DNA of 11,664 bases from an uncultured bacterium (GCA_903821905.1 CAIJMQ010000006.1:1-11664); one strand, 5' to 3'. Counted from the stretch's first letter, positions 1 to 9,404 are shown. Numbers and translations: made by a program. Notes: generated by a model not told the origin, from the sequence alone.

Positions 1-25
1 AGAGGATAATAAAAGAATGGATTTT

Positions 26-838
26 TTATTTGTTTTCATTTTGAGTAGAGTATCTATCTTTATTTTGTTCCCACCATTTTTGCCATTTCTCTGGGCTTCT
101 CCCAAAGTATTCTCCTGTTATATTCTTTAAAATTACTGCTGTTCGCCACTTCCCAAATTCATCCTCATTTTTAAAACCCATAATAAGCGGTTCTACTGCT
201 GGCTCACCTATTTCAATTATAGCTTTTGCAGCCTCCATTCTAACTTGATTATCTTCGTCCTTTAATGCAACGATAAGTGGTTTAGCTGCACGCTCGTCGC
301 CTATCTCTCCTAATATTTCTGCAGCTTTTATTCGAATGTAATTATTATCCTTATTATCTAATATTGAAATCAGTGACTTTACAGCAGGTTTACCTATTTT
401 AATTAAAGCTCTTACTGCTTTTTCTATAATATCTATATCATCATCTTTCAATGCAAAAATAAGGGGTTTTATTACTTGGTCACCACCTATTACATCTAAA
501 GCCTGTACTGCCCTATATCTAACTCGTTTATCTTCATCTTTTACTGAAAGACCAAGCGGTTCTATAGCGCGGTTGTCCTTTGTTTTGCCTAAAGCTCTTG
601 CTGCTCGCCAGCGTATTTCCGGATCCTTATCCTTTAGCGCGGCAATTAGAGGACCTACTGCAAGTTTGCCGAGTTTGGTTAAGTCCTTTGTCGCTTGTTC
701 CTTTACCCGCCAATCATCACTTTTTAATTGATCAATTGTTTTATTTACCTTATACATAGAAAATACCCAATAGCCAGTACCTATAAAAACCACCAGAGCC
801 AAAATCAGCAAGATTAAATTCCTTTTCTTAATTTTCAT
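26..838 (-). CDS. Membrane-anchored HEAT-repeat protein
   Basis: The protein has 270 residues. A basic N-terminus (KIKKR) is followed by one hydrophobic segment at about residues 7-26, read as an uncleaved signal anchor; by the positive-inside rule the rest would face the periplasm. Residues 33-240 are about six or seven HEAT (PBS-lyase-type) repeats of roughly 31 residues, with recurring PLI.ALKD.D..VR..AA.AL cores. Such alpha-solenoids bind other proteins; no catalytic residues are visible. The tail at about 239-262 (ITGEYFGRSPEKWQKWWEQN) is an aromatic cap motif seen after HEAT repeats in some uncultured Gram-negative lineages. It is the last visible gene of the run, 3 nt after the MarC-family stop, and has no clear Shine-Dalgarno, so it may depend on translation of the upstream gene. 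A scaffold role for the neighbouring membrane system is inference. The repeat-family call is firm; the function is unknown. Confidence 0.88.
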   Translation of the reverse strand: MKIKKRNLILLILALVVFIGTGYWVFSMYKVNKTIDQLKSDDWRVKEQATKDLTKLGKLAVGPLIAALKDKDPEIRWRAARALGKTKDNRAIEPLGLSVKDEDKRVRYRAVQALDVIGGDQVIKPLIFALKDDDIDIIEKAVRALIKIGKPAVKSLISILDNKDNNYIRIKAAEILGEIGDERAAKPLIVALKDEDNQVRMEAAKAIIEIGEPAVEPLIMGFKNEDEFGKWRTAVILKNITGEYFGRSPEKWQKWWEQNKDRYSTQNENK

Positions 839-841
839 AAT

Positions 842-1441
842 TTACTTAGATAGCATGACGTTTGTTGTAATGAACATCATTATTCCTTTTCTTATTATCA
901 TAATTGCTATTGCAGCAAGAAGAAGACTTGCTAATTTAGAAATGGTTTTTGAACCGGACTTACCAAGAACTTTATAAATAGAATCTGATAGCAAGAATAC
1001 GAAGCCTGCGATTAAAATGTTAACCATAGCTGCAGAGACGGTGGGAATGGGCCCATATTGACCTACCAAAAGAAGTATAGTTGTAAGAACTGCGGGACCT
1101 ACAATTAGAGGAACTCCTATGGGAACTGCACCTAAACTTTCGTGGTCTATTTCACGCTGTTTCTTTTCTCCCGTAATGATATCGATTATAGATATTATAA
1201 ACAGGAGCATTCCGCCTGCAACCATGAAATCGGCTACAGTAATGCCGAGTAAGTTAAAGAGGGATTTTCCAACTACAAGGAATACAAGTGATACTATTGT
1301 TGCCGTAATAATGGACTGTACTATGACACGGCGTCTCTGGGAATGGCTAAACTTTCCCGTCAAATTCATGAATACAGGCAATACTCCAAATGCATCTACC
1401 GCTACAAAAAGCGGAATAAAACAAAGCCAAAAATTAGCCAT
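842..1441 (-). CDS. MarC family integral membrane protein
   Basis: The protein has 199 residues, the usual family length (about 200), with about six membrane segments (roughly 4-26, 38-60, 66-89, 106-127, 134-153, 168-190). Family signatures are VAVDAFGVLPVF (13-24), VAGGMLLFI (74-82) and VPIGVPLIVGPAVLTT (106-121). Members were once linked to multiple antibiotic resistance through the mar locus, but that role is not supported and the transported substrate, if any, is unknown. The start is well fixed: AAGGAG lies 5 nt before the ATG, the best ribosome binding site in the window. It follows the ATP-grasp gene after 19 nt and precedes the HEAT-repeat gene by 3 nt, which argues for co-expression with the ligase group. 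The family call is confident, and it could as well be a general transporter-like protein unrelated to the ligases. Confidence 0.9.
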   Translation of the reverse strand: MANFWLCFIPLFVAVDAFGVLPVFMNLTGKFSHSQRRRVIVQSIITATIVSLVFLVVGKSLFNLLGITVADFMVAGGMLLFIISIIDIITGEKKQREIDHESLGAVPIGVPLIVGPAVLTTILLLVGQYGPIPTVSAAMVNILIAGFVFLLSDSIYKVLGKSGSKTISKLASLLLAAIAIMIIRKGIMMFITTNVMLSK

Positions 1442-1446
1442 ATGGT

Positions 1447-1452
1447 CTCCTT
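1447..1452 (-). promoter_or_regulatory. Shine-Dalgarno of the MarC-family gene
   Basis: AAGGAG on the minus strand, 5 nt before the ATG. It stands out because most other starts in this run have no recognisable ribosome binding site, so this gene may be translated independently of the gene before it. Confidence 0.75.
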
Positions 1453-1460
1453 TTTAAAAA

Positions 1461-2324
1461 CTACAATGTATCGATTATCGCTTCTATTATTTCTTCTACC
1501 ACCGAGTCAGGGTTTCCGTCCGGAGAATCGGACTGGAAACGCATATCACACTGGTCGTTCACATAATCGATTACAAAAAAATTGCCGTTATCCAACTGGG
1601 TAATTTCTGTAGAAAAGAACTCGAGTTCCGCGAACTTGCTTATCTTTCTGGTTATTCTCGTAAGTTCCCGGGAAAGTTTTCCTTCTGAAGAAGAAAGCCG
1701 ACGGGAAATATGCGTGATGTCATCCCAGAAACAGGGAATAACTTTACCGCAGACAAAAAAGACCCTGAACCAATATCTTTCGCCGTTAACTATGCGCGGG
1801 GTAATTTTCTTTTGGATAATAAGAACCCCATTGGGATTTTTGCTTCTGGCATTCATTATATCGGACACGGAAAAAGCTTCGGTAACTACTCCTTCTCCCC
1901 CACCCCCGACTTCCGGCTTTATAACAAAAGGTCTGCCTATAGGATTGAGCATTTCTTCTGTTATTTCATCGCTTGGGAAAAGTATTATGCTTTCGGGAAC
2001 ATTCAAGCCATTCCTCAAACATTCGATATGCATTATGGTCTTATCGTTACTGTGAAGGGTTTTGGCTGGTTCGTCTATTATTCTACAACCTTGTTTTTGA
2101 AGAAGATGGATAAGAGGCAGAAAAGCAGTATTGCAGTCTGTCGCTCTGTCGAATACTGTCCTGAATTTCAGAGAACCGTTTATGATTTTATCCATAGTCT
2201 CGCGGAGATTATAATTAGAAACCAGATAACTTTTTTTACCTCTTTTGTAACAAAGGGAATCCATGAGTTTTATAAATCTCTCATCATAATACCACTCCCA
2301 TAAAATACCGATATCCCAAATCAT
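1461..2324 (-). CDS. ATP-grasp family protein of unknown substrate
   Basis: The protein has 287 residues. An N-terminal pre-ATP-grasp-like part (1-90) starts DIGILWEWYYDERF. The ATP-grasp core follows: NDKTIMHIECLRNGLNVPES (93-112), the strand and glycine-rich loop FVIKPEVGGGGEGVV (133-147, K136 likely contacts ATP), the IIQKKI strand (169-174), RYWFRVFFVCGKVIPCFW (183-200), and the metal-binding end EFFSTEI (235-241) with VIDYVNDQCDMRFQS (251-265). E240, D253 and N256 are the likely Mg2+ ligands. Family enzymes form acyl phosphates and join them to an amine or thiol; the substrate here cannot be read. It starts 4 nt after the fused methyltransferase/ligase gene with no good Shine-Dalgarno, suggesting coupling. 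It is quite different in sequence from the two upstream ATP-grasp proteins, so it is not a recent duplicate. The fold call is firm; the function is unassigned. Confidence 0.82.
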   Translation of the reverse strand: MIWDIGILWEWYYDERFIKLMDSLCYKRGKKSYLVSNYNLRETMDKIINGSLKFRTVFDRATDCNTAFLPLIHLLQKQGCRIIDEPAKTLHSNDKTIMHIECLRNGLNVPESIILFPSDEITEEMLNPIGRPFVIKPEVGGGGEGVVTEAFSVSDIMNARSKNPNGVLIIQKKITPRIVNGERYWFRVFFVCGKVIPCFWDDITHISRRLSSSEGKLSRELTRITRKISKFAELEFFSTEITQLDNGNFFVIDYVNDQCDMRFQSDSPDGNPDSVVEEIIEAIIDTL

Positions 2325-2328
2325 ATGT

Positions 2329-4257
2329 TTATAATTTTAACCTTTTTTCAACCGAATCAAGAATCATTTTAAGCATTTCCGTATATGAAATGCCTGCAAA
2401 CTTTGCCATTTTTGCAAGATGCCCGTCCCAACACCAGCCGGGGTTGGGATTAACTTCCAAAAGCTTGGGACTGCCTTTACAGTCCAGCCTCCAATCAAAC
2501 CTGCAATAATCCCGGCACTGTAATCTCTCGAATAATTTAAGACAGCATTCTACAATAAATTTTTCCGTTTCCTGCGATAACCTTGCGGGAATAGTTTTTA
2601 TATTCCAATATGGTGAATCAGCAATCCATTTTGCTTCGTACCCGCATATTTTGGGAAGTCCTTTAGGCAATGCAGAATAATCTTCTTCGACTATAGGAAG
2701 AACTTTATATATTTCAGGCGGATTGCCTATTATTCCTACGCTCAAGTCTTTGCCGCCGAGAAACTCTTCCATAAGGATGGGTTTATCATATCCAAATGTT
2801 TCTCTTATTTCGGAAATAGCATTGACCAACTCTTCGGCGGTATTCGCCACATTTTTCTGTGTAATGCCGAAACTGCCGTCTCCAAAATTGGGTTTAACGA
2901 TTACAGGGAAACCAAAACCAAGTTCAAAAGTATTGTCTTCAGGTTTAACAAATAAAGCTTTAGGTACAGGAATTCCCATCTCTTTAGCAACTCCCCGTAC
3001 AATTGACTTATCGTAACAGGATGCAAGACACTGCGGTCCTGCACCGGTATAATGTATACCTATAATTTCGAGTAAAGCGGGGACATGAAGTTCTTGAGTG
3101 GCTTCATTATTGAAACCCTCATCACATAAATTTAAGACATAATCAATATTCCCTTTCAATTTCATTAATTCTTTAGCCAAAGTATCGTGATTATTAATAT
3201 ATGTAAATTGATATCCTTTTAAGTCTTTTAACACCGATTTTAATTGGTTAATAGTATATATGTCATCTTCATCAAAGACGGTACTAGGTTTCAAGATATC
3301 TTTTTTGTTGGGATCTCCGAAAACAACAGCTACTTTTCCTACTATATTTTTTGTTTCTCGTTTGACAGGTGCCCATTCTCTACCATTACGAGCCGAAACT
3401 ATGAGACGACGCTCCATCATGCCCAAATCCTGATTTCTCTTGGAATCTGTGGCAATTTCGCAATGAAAAGTTATATCATTAAATCCGGCAATCTCAAATA
3501 GATGAGCTAAAGTCTCTTTTGTATATAATCTTTCAGCATAAAACTGATCCGCTAGCACACCTTTCTCCACATGGGAAATAATTTCTCTTGAAATAAGGCG
3601 TTCTCTATCAGCAGAGAGTGAACGTTCCCGACAGACAAAATGTTTTTTGTCTATCCACTCCCAAGTACGACTTTGAAAATTATTCCTCACAAATTCTCCA
3701 TCAGCTACATCGATAATTACATTACCATTAGGTTTTAAAACCTTAAAAACTTCTCTCAAGACCCTCAAGTCATCATTCATAGTCTCAAAATATCCAAAAC
3801 TATTGCCAAGGATCATTACTACATCAAATATGTCGGGGGAATAAGGTAATTTTCTGGCATCTCCTTCCCTAAACTTAACATTCAAATTATCTTTCCTGGC
3901 ACATCCCTTAGCTTTCTGTACAAGATAATGAGAACGGTCTAATCCTTCTACATATTGAAACTTTCTTCTTGAAAGTTCCAGGGAATGTCTACCTTGGCCA
4001 CAGCATAAATCCAAAATTTTATTTTCTGTAGAAAGATTAAGAATTTGGGAGAATAGGTCAACTTCTTGATTGGTAATACTCTGGTCATCTACTACATCTG
4101 CATCAGTTTTGAGGTAAAGAGAATTAAAAATACTTCTCCACCAGTCAGGCTGAACATGTTCTTCGAGATTTGGAACAGGCCCTAATGTTTTCCTTCTGTG
4201 TCTTACGTTTTTATCTTTTTGAGATAGTTTTTCCTCAACGGATTTCTTATCATTCAT
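2329..4257 (-). CDS. Fused SAM methyltransferase and D-Ala-D-Ala-ligase-like ATP-grasp protein
   Basis: The protein has 642 residues in two domains. Residues about 27-290 are a class I SAM-dependent methyltransferase: motif I ILDLCCGQGRHSLEL (81-95), an acidic post-I loop EGLDRS (104-109), and motif IV DVVMILGNSFGYF (145-157). Residues about 305-640 are ATP-grasp, most like D-Ala-D-Ala ligases: VAVVFGD (309-315), NLCDEGFNNEA (376-386), HYTGAGPQCLASCYDKSIVR (402-421), FPVIVKPNFGDGSFGI (450-465), ILMEEFLGGKDLSVGI (494-509), and CRFDWR with LLEVNPNPG (585-590, 599-607). D588, E601 and N603 are likely metal ligands. A typical Ddl has about 300-370 residues and no methyltransferase. True cell-wall Ddl activity is possible but unlikely in this setting. 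The gene lies 19 nt after the RimK-like ligase and 4 nt before another ATP-grasp gene. I infer that it methylates and ligates the same or successive intermediates; the substrates are unknown. No Shine-Dalgarno is seen, but TATAAT lies 13 nt before the ATG. Confidence 0.87.
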   Translation of the reverse strand: MNDKKSVEEKLSQKDKNVRHRRKTLGPVPNLEEHVQPDWWRSIFNSLYLKTDADVVDDQSITNQEVDLFSQILNLSTENKILDLCCGQGRHSLELSRRKFQYVEGLDRSHYLVQKAKGCARKDNLNVKFREGDARKLPYSPDIFDVVMILGNSFGYFETMNDDLRVLREVFKVLKPNGNVIIDVADGEFVRNNFQSRTWEWIDKKHFVCRERSLSADRERLISREIISHVEKGVLADQFYAERLYTKETLAHLFEIAGFNDITFHCEIATDSKRNQDLGMMERRLIVSARNGREWAPVKRETKNIVGKVAVVFGDPNKKDILKPSTVFDEDDIYTINQLKSVLKDLKGYQFTYINNHDTLAKELMKLKGNIDYVLNLCDEGFNNEATQELHVPALLEIIGIHYTGAGPQCLASCYDKSIVRGVAKEMGIPVPKALFVKPEDNTFELGFGFPVIVKPNFGDGSFGITQKNVANTAEELVNAISEIRETFGYDKPILMEEFLGGKDLSVGIIGNPPEIYKVLPIVEEDYSALPKGLPKICGYEAKWIADSPYWNIKTIPARLSQETEKFIVECCLKLFERLQCRDYCRFDWRLDCKGSPKLLEVNPNPGWCWDGHLAKMAKFAGISYTEMLKMILDSVEKRLKL

Positions 4258-4276
4258 AAATTTTTAGTACATTATA

Positions 4277-5170
4277 TTAGGCTTTCCCTTTTATTTGGTC
4301 AATTGCTCTAAGTTTGGGGAGCAATCCCCGGGAATTAACTATTTGTATAGATAGACCTGGTCTAGCATTCAGTTCCATAACAAGAGGACCTCTGCCTTTA
4401 TGTAAAACAATATCCACTCCAACATATCCTAAACCCGTTATACTTGATGCTTTAACAGCCATTTTTAGGATTCTTCTCCAGTAAGGAATAAGAATATTGT
4501 TAATTGTGAAACCTGTATCTGGATGAATATTGGTTATTTTGTTCTTATAAACACCGGACAATGTCTTGCCGGTTTCCATATCTATTCCTACTCCTATAGC
4601 CCCAGCGTGAATATTGGCGCATCCTTTAGAAACAACTGTAGGAAGTCTAAGCATAGCCATTGCCGATACTCCTTTATATACAATTATTCTAATATCTGGA
4701 AGACCATTGAGGGCAATTGAACGGAAAATATTGTGTGATTCAACCTTCTCCTCGATAAAAGCTATGTCTGGTTTAGAACCCAAAGAAAAGGTACCGGACA
4801 ATATCGAAGATATATGTAACGAAATATCTTTTAAACCCAATATATTTCCCTCCTGGTCTGTCCAAAGGTTTTCTTTTTTCTTACTAAGAATAAGAATACC
4901 GTAGCCACGAGCACCTCTATCAGGTTTGATTACAAATGAACTAAAAGAATTAATTCTTTCCCTTAGATATTTTAATTCGCAGTGAGTATTGAATACGGCA
5001 TAAATTTCAGGAACAGGAATATTATTGGAAGTTAACAGTTTTTTAGTAAGAAGTTTATTGTCAACAAGTGGATACTTATTTCTATCATTTACTTTAAATA
5101 AATAATCCAGATTTCTGCGGTTAATACCAAGGATTTCGTTTTGGGGAATTTTAGTGAAAGAATGGAACAT
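4277..5170 (-). CDS. RimK-related ATP-grasp ligase (alpha-L-glutamate ligase-like)
   Basis: The protein has 297 residues and matches end to end the ATP-grasp family named alpha-L-glutamate ligase-like, a relative of RimK. Visible blocks are LGINRRN (14-20), KYPLVDNKLLTKKLL (32-46), FVIKPDRGARGYGIL (79-93), LSGTFSLGSKPDIAFIEEKV (124-143), GLPDIRIIVYKG (156-167), MAMLRLPT (171-178), ANIHAGAIGVGIDMETG (185-201), HPDTG (216-220), and GLGYVGVDIVL with GPLVMELNARPGLSIQI (247-257, 261-277). D253, E266 and N268 are the expected metal ligands, so the enzyme looks intact. The family is usually encoded beside a 7TM/transglutaminase-like membrane protein, and here the 7TM gene ends 1 nt before this ATG (TAATATG), which suggests coupled translation. 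Predicted reaction: ATP-dependent addition of an amino acid, possibly glutamate, to a carboxyl acceptor. The acceptor is unknown, and the glutamate specificity is only the family label. Confidence 0.9.
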   Translation of the reverse strand: MFHSFTKIPQNEILGINRRNLDYLFKVNDRNKYPLVDNKLLTKKLLTSNNIPVPEIYAVFNTHCELKYLRERINSFSSFVIKPDRGARGYGILILSKKKENLWTDQEGNILGLKDISLHISSILSGTFSLGSKPDIAFIEEKVESHNIFRSIALNGLPDIRIIVYKGVSAMAMLRLPTVVSKGCANIHAGAIGVGIDMETGKTLSGVYKNKITNIHPDTGFTINNILIPYWRRILKMAVKASSITGLGYVGVDIVLHKGRGPLVMELNARPGLSIQIVNSRGLLPKLRAIDQIKGKA

Positions 5171-5171
5171 A

Positions 5172-5885
5172 TTATAATCTGTTTATATGTCTAAATCTTA
5201 ATAACTCTGTCCATCGCAAGCCTGTATAGCACCCAATAACAATCAATAATCCCAGAACAGCCAATAGGAGTTCAGGAAATAAAGACATGAAAAGTTGAAT
5301 AACTTCAAAAGAGATAATCCAGTATACTAAACACGCAACCATAATTGTTCCAAGAGATACAATAAGAGAATATTGGGTCCCGCTTTCTAATTGAGTGATA
5401 GAAAAACGCTCTACAACCATAATCATAATAATCAAAGGTAAAAGATTGAAGCAGGAAATAGTTCTTACCCCTGCCTGATAACTGACGATAATTAAAGCAA
5501 CAAGAACAACAATAACAAAAGTGATGGTAAATGAAAGCCGAGAAATAAACAACAACTTAAATTTATCTAATATTAACTTTGCAAAAATACTTATTATTAT
5601 CACAAAAAAGAAAAGCACTAACCCCCAGATTAAACGCGTTTCCATTAAAACAATAGCCAGTAGCACAGGAATGAATGTACCAAAAGTATTTACGCCAATA
5701 ACATTGCGGAATATAGCTACAATTAATAAACCCAGCGGCACTACCAGAAGTAAACTAACTGTTTGTTGTATATTAAAAGGCAAAGATAAAACAGTCCATC
5801 CCCTCTTTAAAAAAATTATTCTATAAATTACGATTAAACAAGAAAGAATTATCAGAGAGAGCGCAAAATTAATTGATTTTTTCAT
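5172..5885 (-). CDS. 7TM membrane protein of the transglutaminase-7TM family, lacking the soluble domain
   Basis: The protein has 237 mostly hydrophobic residues. From about residue 36 it follows the 7TM domain normally found at the C-terminus of inactive-transglutaminase membrane proteins (UUP1 type): VVPLGLLIVAIFRNVIGVNT (48-67), FGTFIPVLLAIVLMETRLIW (68-87), FISRLSFTITFVIV (113-126), MIMVVERFSITQLESG (154-169), SLFPELLLAVLGLL (201-214), and CYTGLRWTELLRFR (219-232). The full-length family has about 500 residues: an N-terminal membrane segment, a periplasmic transglutaminase-like domain, then 7TM. Here one hydrophobic segment (about 7-26) is followed almost at once by the 7TM part, so the soluble domain is absent with no trace of a frameshift. 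It is paired with the RimK-like ligase 1 nt downstream, the usual partnership. The start is the first ATG; there is no Shine-Dalgarno, but a promoter-like sequence lies just upstream. Confidence 0.85.
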   Translation of the reverse strand: MKKSINFALSLIILSCLIVIYRIIFLKRGWTVLSLPFNIQQTVSLLLVVPLGLLIVAIFRNVIGVNTFGTFIPVLLAIVLMETRLIWGLVLFFFVIIISIFAKLILDKFKLLFISRLSFTITFVIVVLVALIIVSYQAGVRTISCFNLLPLIIMIMVVERFSITQLESGTQYSLIVSLGTIMVACLVYWIISFEVIQLFMSLFPELLLAVLGLLIVIGCYTGLRWTELLRFRHINRL

Positions 5886-5896
5886 TGTTACGAGTA

Positions 5897-5925
5897 TTTA
5901 TAACCAAGGGGATAAAATTTAGCAA
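5897..5925 (-). promoter_or_regulatory. Candidate promoter of the 7TM/ligase group
   Basis: On the minus strand, TTGCTA (5925-5920, 4 of 6 matches to the -35 consensus), a 17-nt spacer, and TATAAA (5902-5897, 5 of 6). The TATAAA ends 11 nt before the ATG, so the expected transcript start leaves a leader of about 5 nt and no room for a ribosome binding site. It sits in the 50-nt gap after purA, the largest gap in the eight-gene run. It could separate expression of the ligase group from the dehydrogenase and purA. AT-rich DNA makes chance matches common. Confidence 0.45.
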
Positions 5926-5935
5926 TATAAACTTC

Positions 5936-8271
<2,336 letters not shown>

Positions 8272-8283
8272 AGCAACGGCAAT

Positions 8284-8311
8284 TTTATAGTAATGGGCAT
8301 TTCCTTGTCAA
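8284..8311 (-). promoter_or_regulatory. Sigma-70-type promoter of the dehydrogenase-purA operon
   Basis: On the minus strand, a perfect TTGACA (8311-8306), a 16-nt spacer, and TATAAA (8289-8284). The predicted transcript start, near 8277, leaves about 6 nt before the ATG and no Shine-Dalgarno, so the message would be nearly leaderless. It is the best promoter match in the window and may drive all eight genes down to position 26. Confidence 0.7.
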
Positions 8312-8320
8312 ACTACTAGT

Positions 8321-8337
8321 TAATAATACGATTATTA
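8321..8337. repeat. Perfect 7-bp AT inverted repeat upstream of the promoter
   Basis: TAATAAT-ACG-ATTATTA. Its centre is about 52 nt upstream of the predicted transcript start and 18 nt before the -35 box, a plausible regulator site. With only A-T pairs it is too weak for a terminator. A chance palindrome in AT-rich DNA is quite possible. Confidence 0.3.
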
Positions 8338-8378
8338 TGATGAAGATTTAGAATTGGCAGGAAATTATAGAAAGGATT

Positions 8379-9404
8379 TTAGGACCTTTTTTCACATTTT
8401 TCCAATTTTCTGGAAAGCTCCTGAACTTTCTTTAAAAGAGAAGGAAGACGAGAAATTGATGCTTTGATTCTTTTTTCTTCATTATGGTCCCTGGCAGGAT
8501 ATCCGGATACAAACTTCCCAGCTGGGACACTCTTTGTTACAACAGATTTAGCTGCAACCTTTGCTCCATCACCTATAGTGAGATGTTCTACTATACCTAC
8601 CTGTCCAGCAAGAATTACATTGTCCCCTATCTTAACTGAACCACAGATACCAACTTGAGCTACAATTATACAATTTTTTCCGATTTCCACATTATGAGCA
8701 ATCTGTACAAGATTATCTATCTTAGTTCCATCTTTTATCCATGTCTTTCCAAAAGTCGCTCTATCAATGGTTACATTAGCACCTATTTGCACATTATTAC
8801 CTATAATTACTTTACCAATCTGGGGGATCTTACGATAAGTTCCATTTTCTCCCGCAAATCCAAAACCATCAGAACCAATCACCGCACCTGAATGTATTAT
8901 GACATTGTTTCCTATCTCTATATTTTCAGCAATTGTAATTCTGGGGTGGATATGACAATCTTTACCCACTTTACTATTCTCACCTATAAATGTGTGAGGT
9001 CTTATTATTGTTCCCTCCCCAATTTCTACGCGGTCGTCTATAACTACATAAGCTCCAATTGAAACATTATCTCCTAATTTTACCTGTTCACCCAGAACAG
9101 CAGTCGGATGAATTCCTAATGAATAATTCTTAGCAGTAACCCATAGTTCCATAATCCTACTGAAAGCTGCATAAGGATTGTTTATTCTAATTAATGGTTT
9201 GCCATTACCAGGTGTCTGGCAATCTACAATTACAGCAGAAGCTTGGGTCTTCTTTAAGAAATGAGACAACTTAGAATTTGCAAAGAATGTAATATCTCCG
9301 TCTTTGGCTTCTTCAAGAGGAGCTACGCCTTTTATTAATACTAGGGGATCTCCAATTATTTCCCCTCCTACCATTTCGGAGAGTTCTCTAAGTGTTTTTC
9401 TCAT
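8379..9404 (-). CDS. lpxD: UDP-3-O-acylglucosamine N-acyltransferase
   Basis: The protein has 341 residues, the usual length. It transfers a 3-hydroxyacyl chain from acyl carrier protein to the amine of UDP-3-O-acylglucosamine, the third step of lipid A synthesis, in the cytoplasm. The N-terminal uridine-binding domain covers about 1-95 (TLRELSEMVGG, GVAPLEEAKDGDITFF). It is followed by a left-handed beta-helix of hexapeptide repeats (about 98-290). Signature stretches are GSDGFGFA (177-184), IPQIGKVIIGNNVQIGAN (193-210), and VTIDRATFGKTWIKDGTKID (211-230). H237 in QIAHNVEIG is the expected catalytic base. The C-terminal helix (about 311-337) is rich in charged residues and leucines. It stands alone here: no other lpx gene is visible. 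There is no Shine-Dalgarno; TATAAA lies 10 nt before the ATG. It implies an outer membrane with lipid A. Confidence 0.97.
   Translation of the reverse strand: MRKTLRELSEMVGGEIIGDPLVLIKGVAPLEEAKDGDITFFANSKLSHFLKKTQASAVIVDCQTPGNGKPLIRINNPYAAFSRIMELWVTAKNYSLGIHPTAVLGEQVKLGDNVSIGAYVVIDDRVEIGEGTIIRPHTFIGENSKVGKDCHIHPRITIAENIEIGNNVIIHSGAVIGSDGFGFAGENGTYRKIPQIGKVIIGNNVQIGANVTIDRATFGKTWIKDGTKIDNLVQIAHNVEIGKNCIIVAQVGICGSVKIGDNVILAGQVGIVEHLTIGDGAKVAAKSVVTKSVPAGKFVSGYPARDHNEEKRIKASISRLPSLLKKVQELSRKLEKCEKRS

Noticed and set aside
1-25. Terminator for the eight-gene run after the HEAT-repeat gene
   Set aside because: Only 25 nt are available, and they show neither a hairpin nor a T-run on the minus strand.
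842-1441. Antibiotic resistance role for the MarC-family protein
   Set aside because: The name is historical; the family is not established as a resistance determinant and nothing nearby suggests one.
1582-2303. Long plus-strand open frames (157 and 197 codons) opposite the third ATP-grasp gene
   Set aside because: They lie antisense to a clear ATP-grasp protein, have no recognisable motifs, overlap each other in different frames and lack start signals. They are best explained as mirror frames of the real gene.
2329-4257. Calling the fused protein the cell-wall D-Ala-D-Ala ligase (ddl)
   Set aside because: The methyltransferase fusion and the neighbourhood of other ATP-grasp genes, without any mur genes, do not support ordinary peptidoglycan synthesis; the similarity is at fold level.
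4271-4302. Internal promoter TTGACC...TATAAT before the methyltransferase-ligase gene
   Set aside because: The hexamers match well but the spacer is 20 nt, too long for a normal sigma-70 promoter, and the -35 lies inside the upstream coding region. Only the TATAAT is kept, as part of the leaderless-start observation.
8341-8390. Possible terminator hairpin just after lpxD (AAAGG-N9-CCTTT)
   Set aside because: The stem is only 5 bp, overlaps the lpxD stop codon and is not followed by a T-run.
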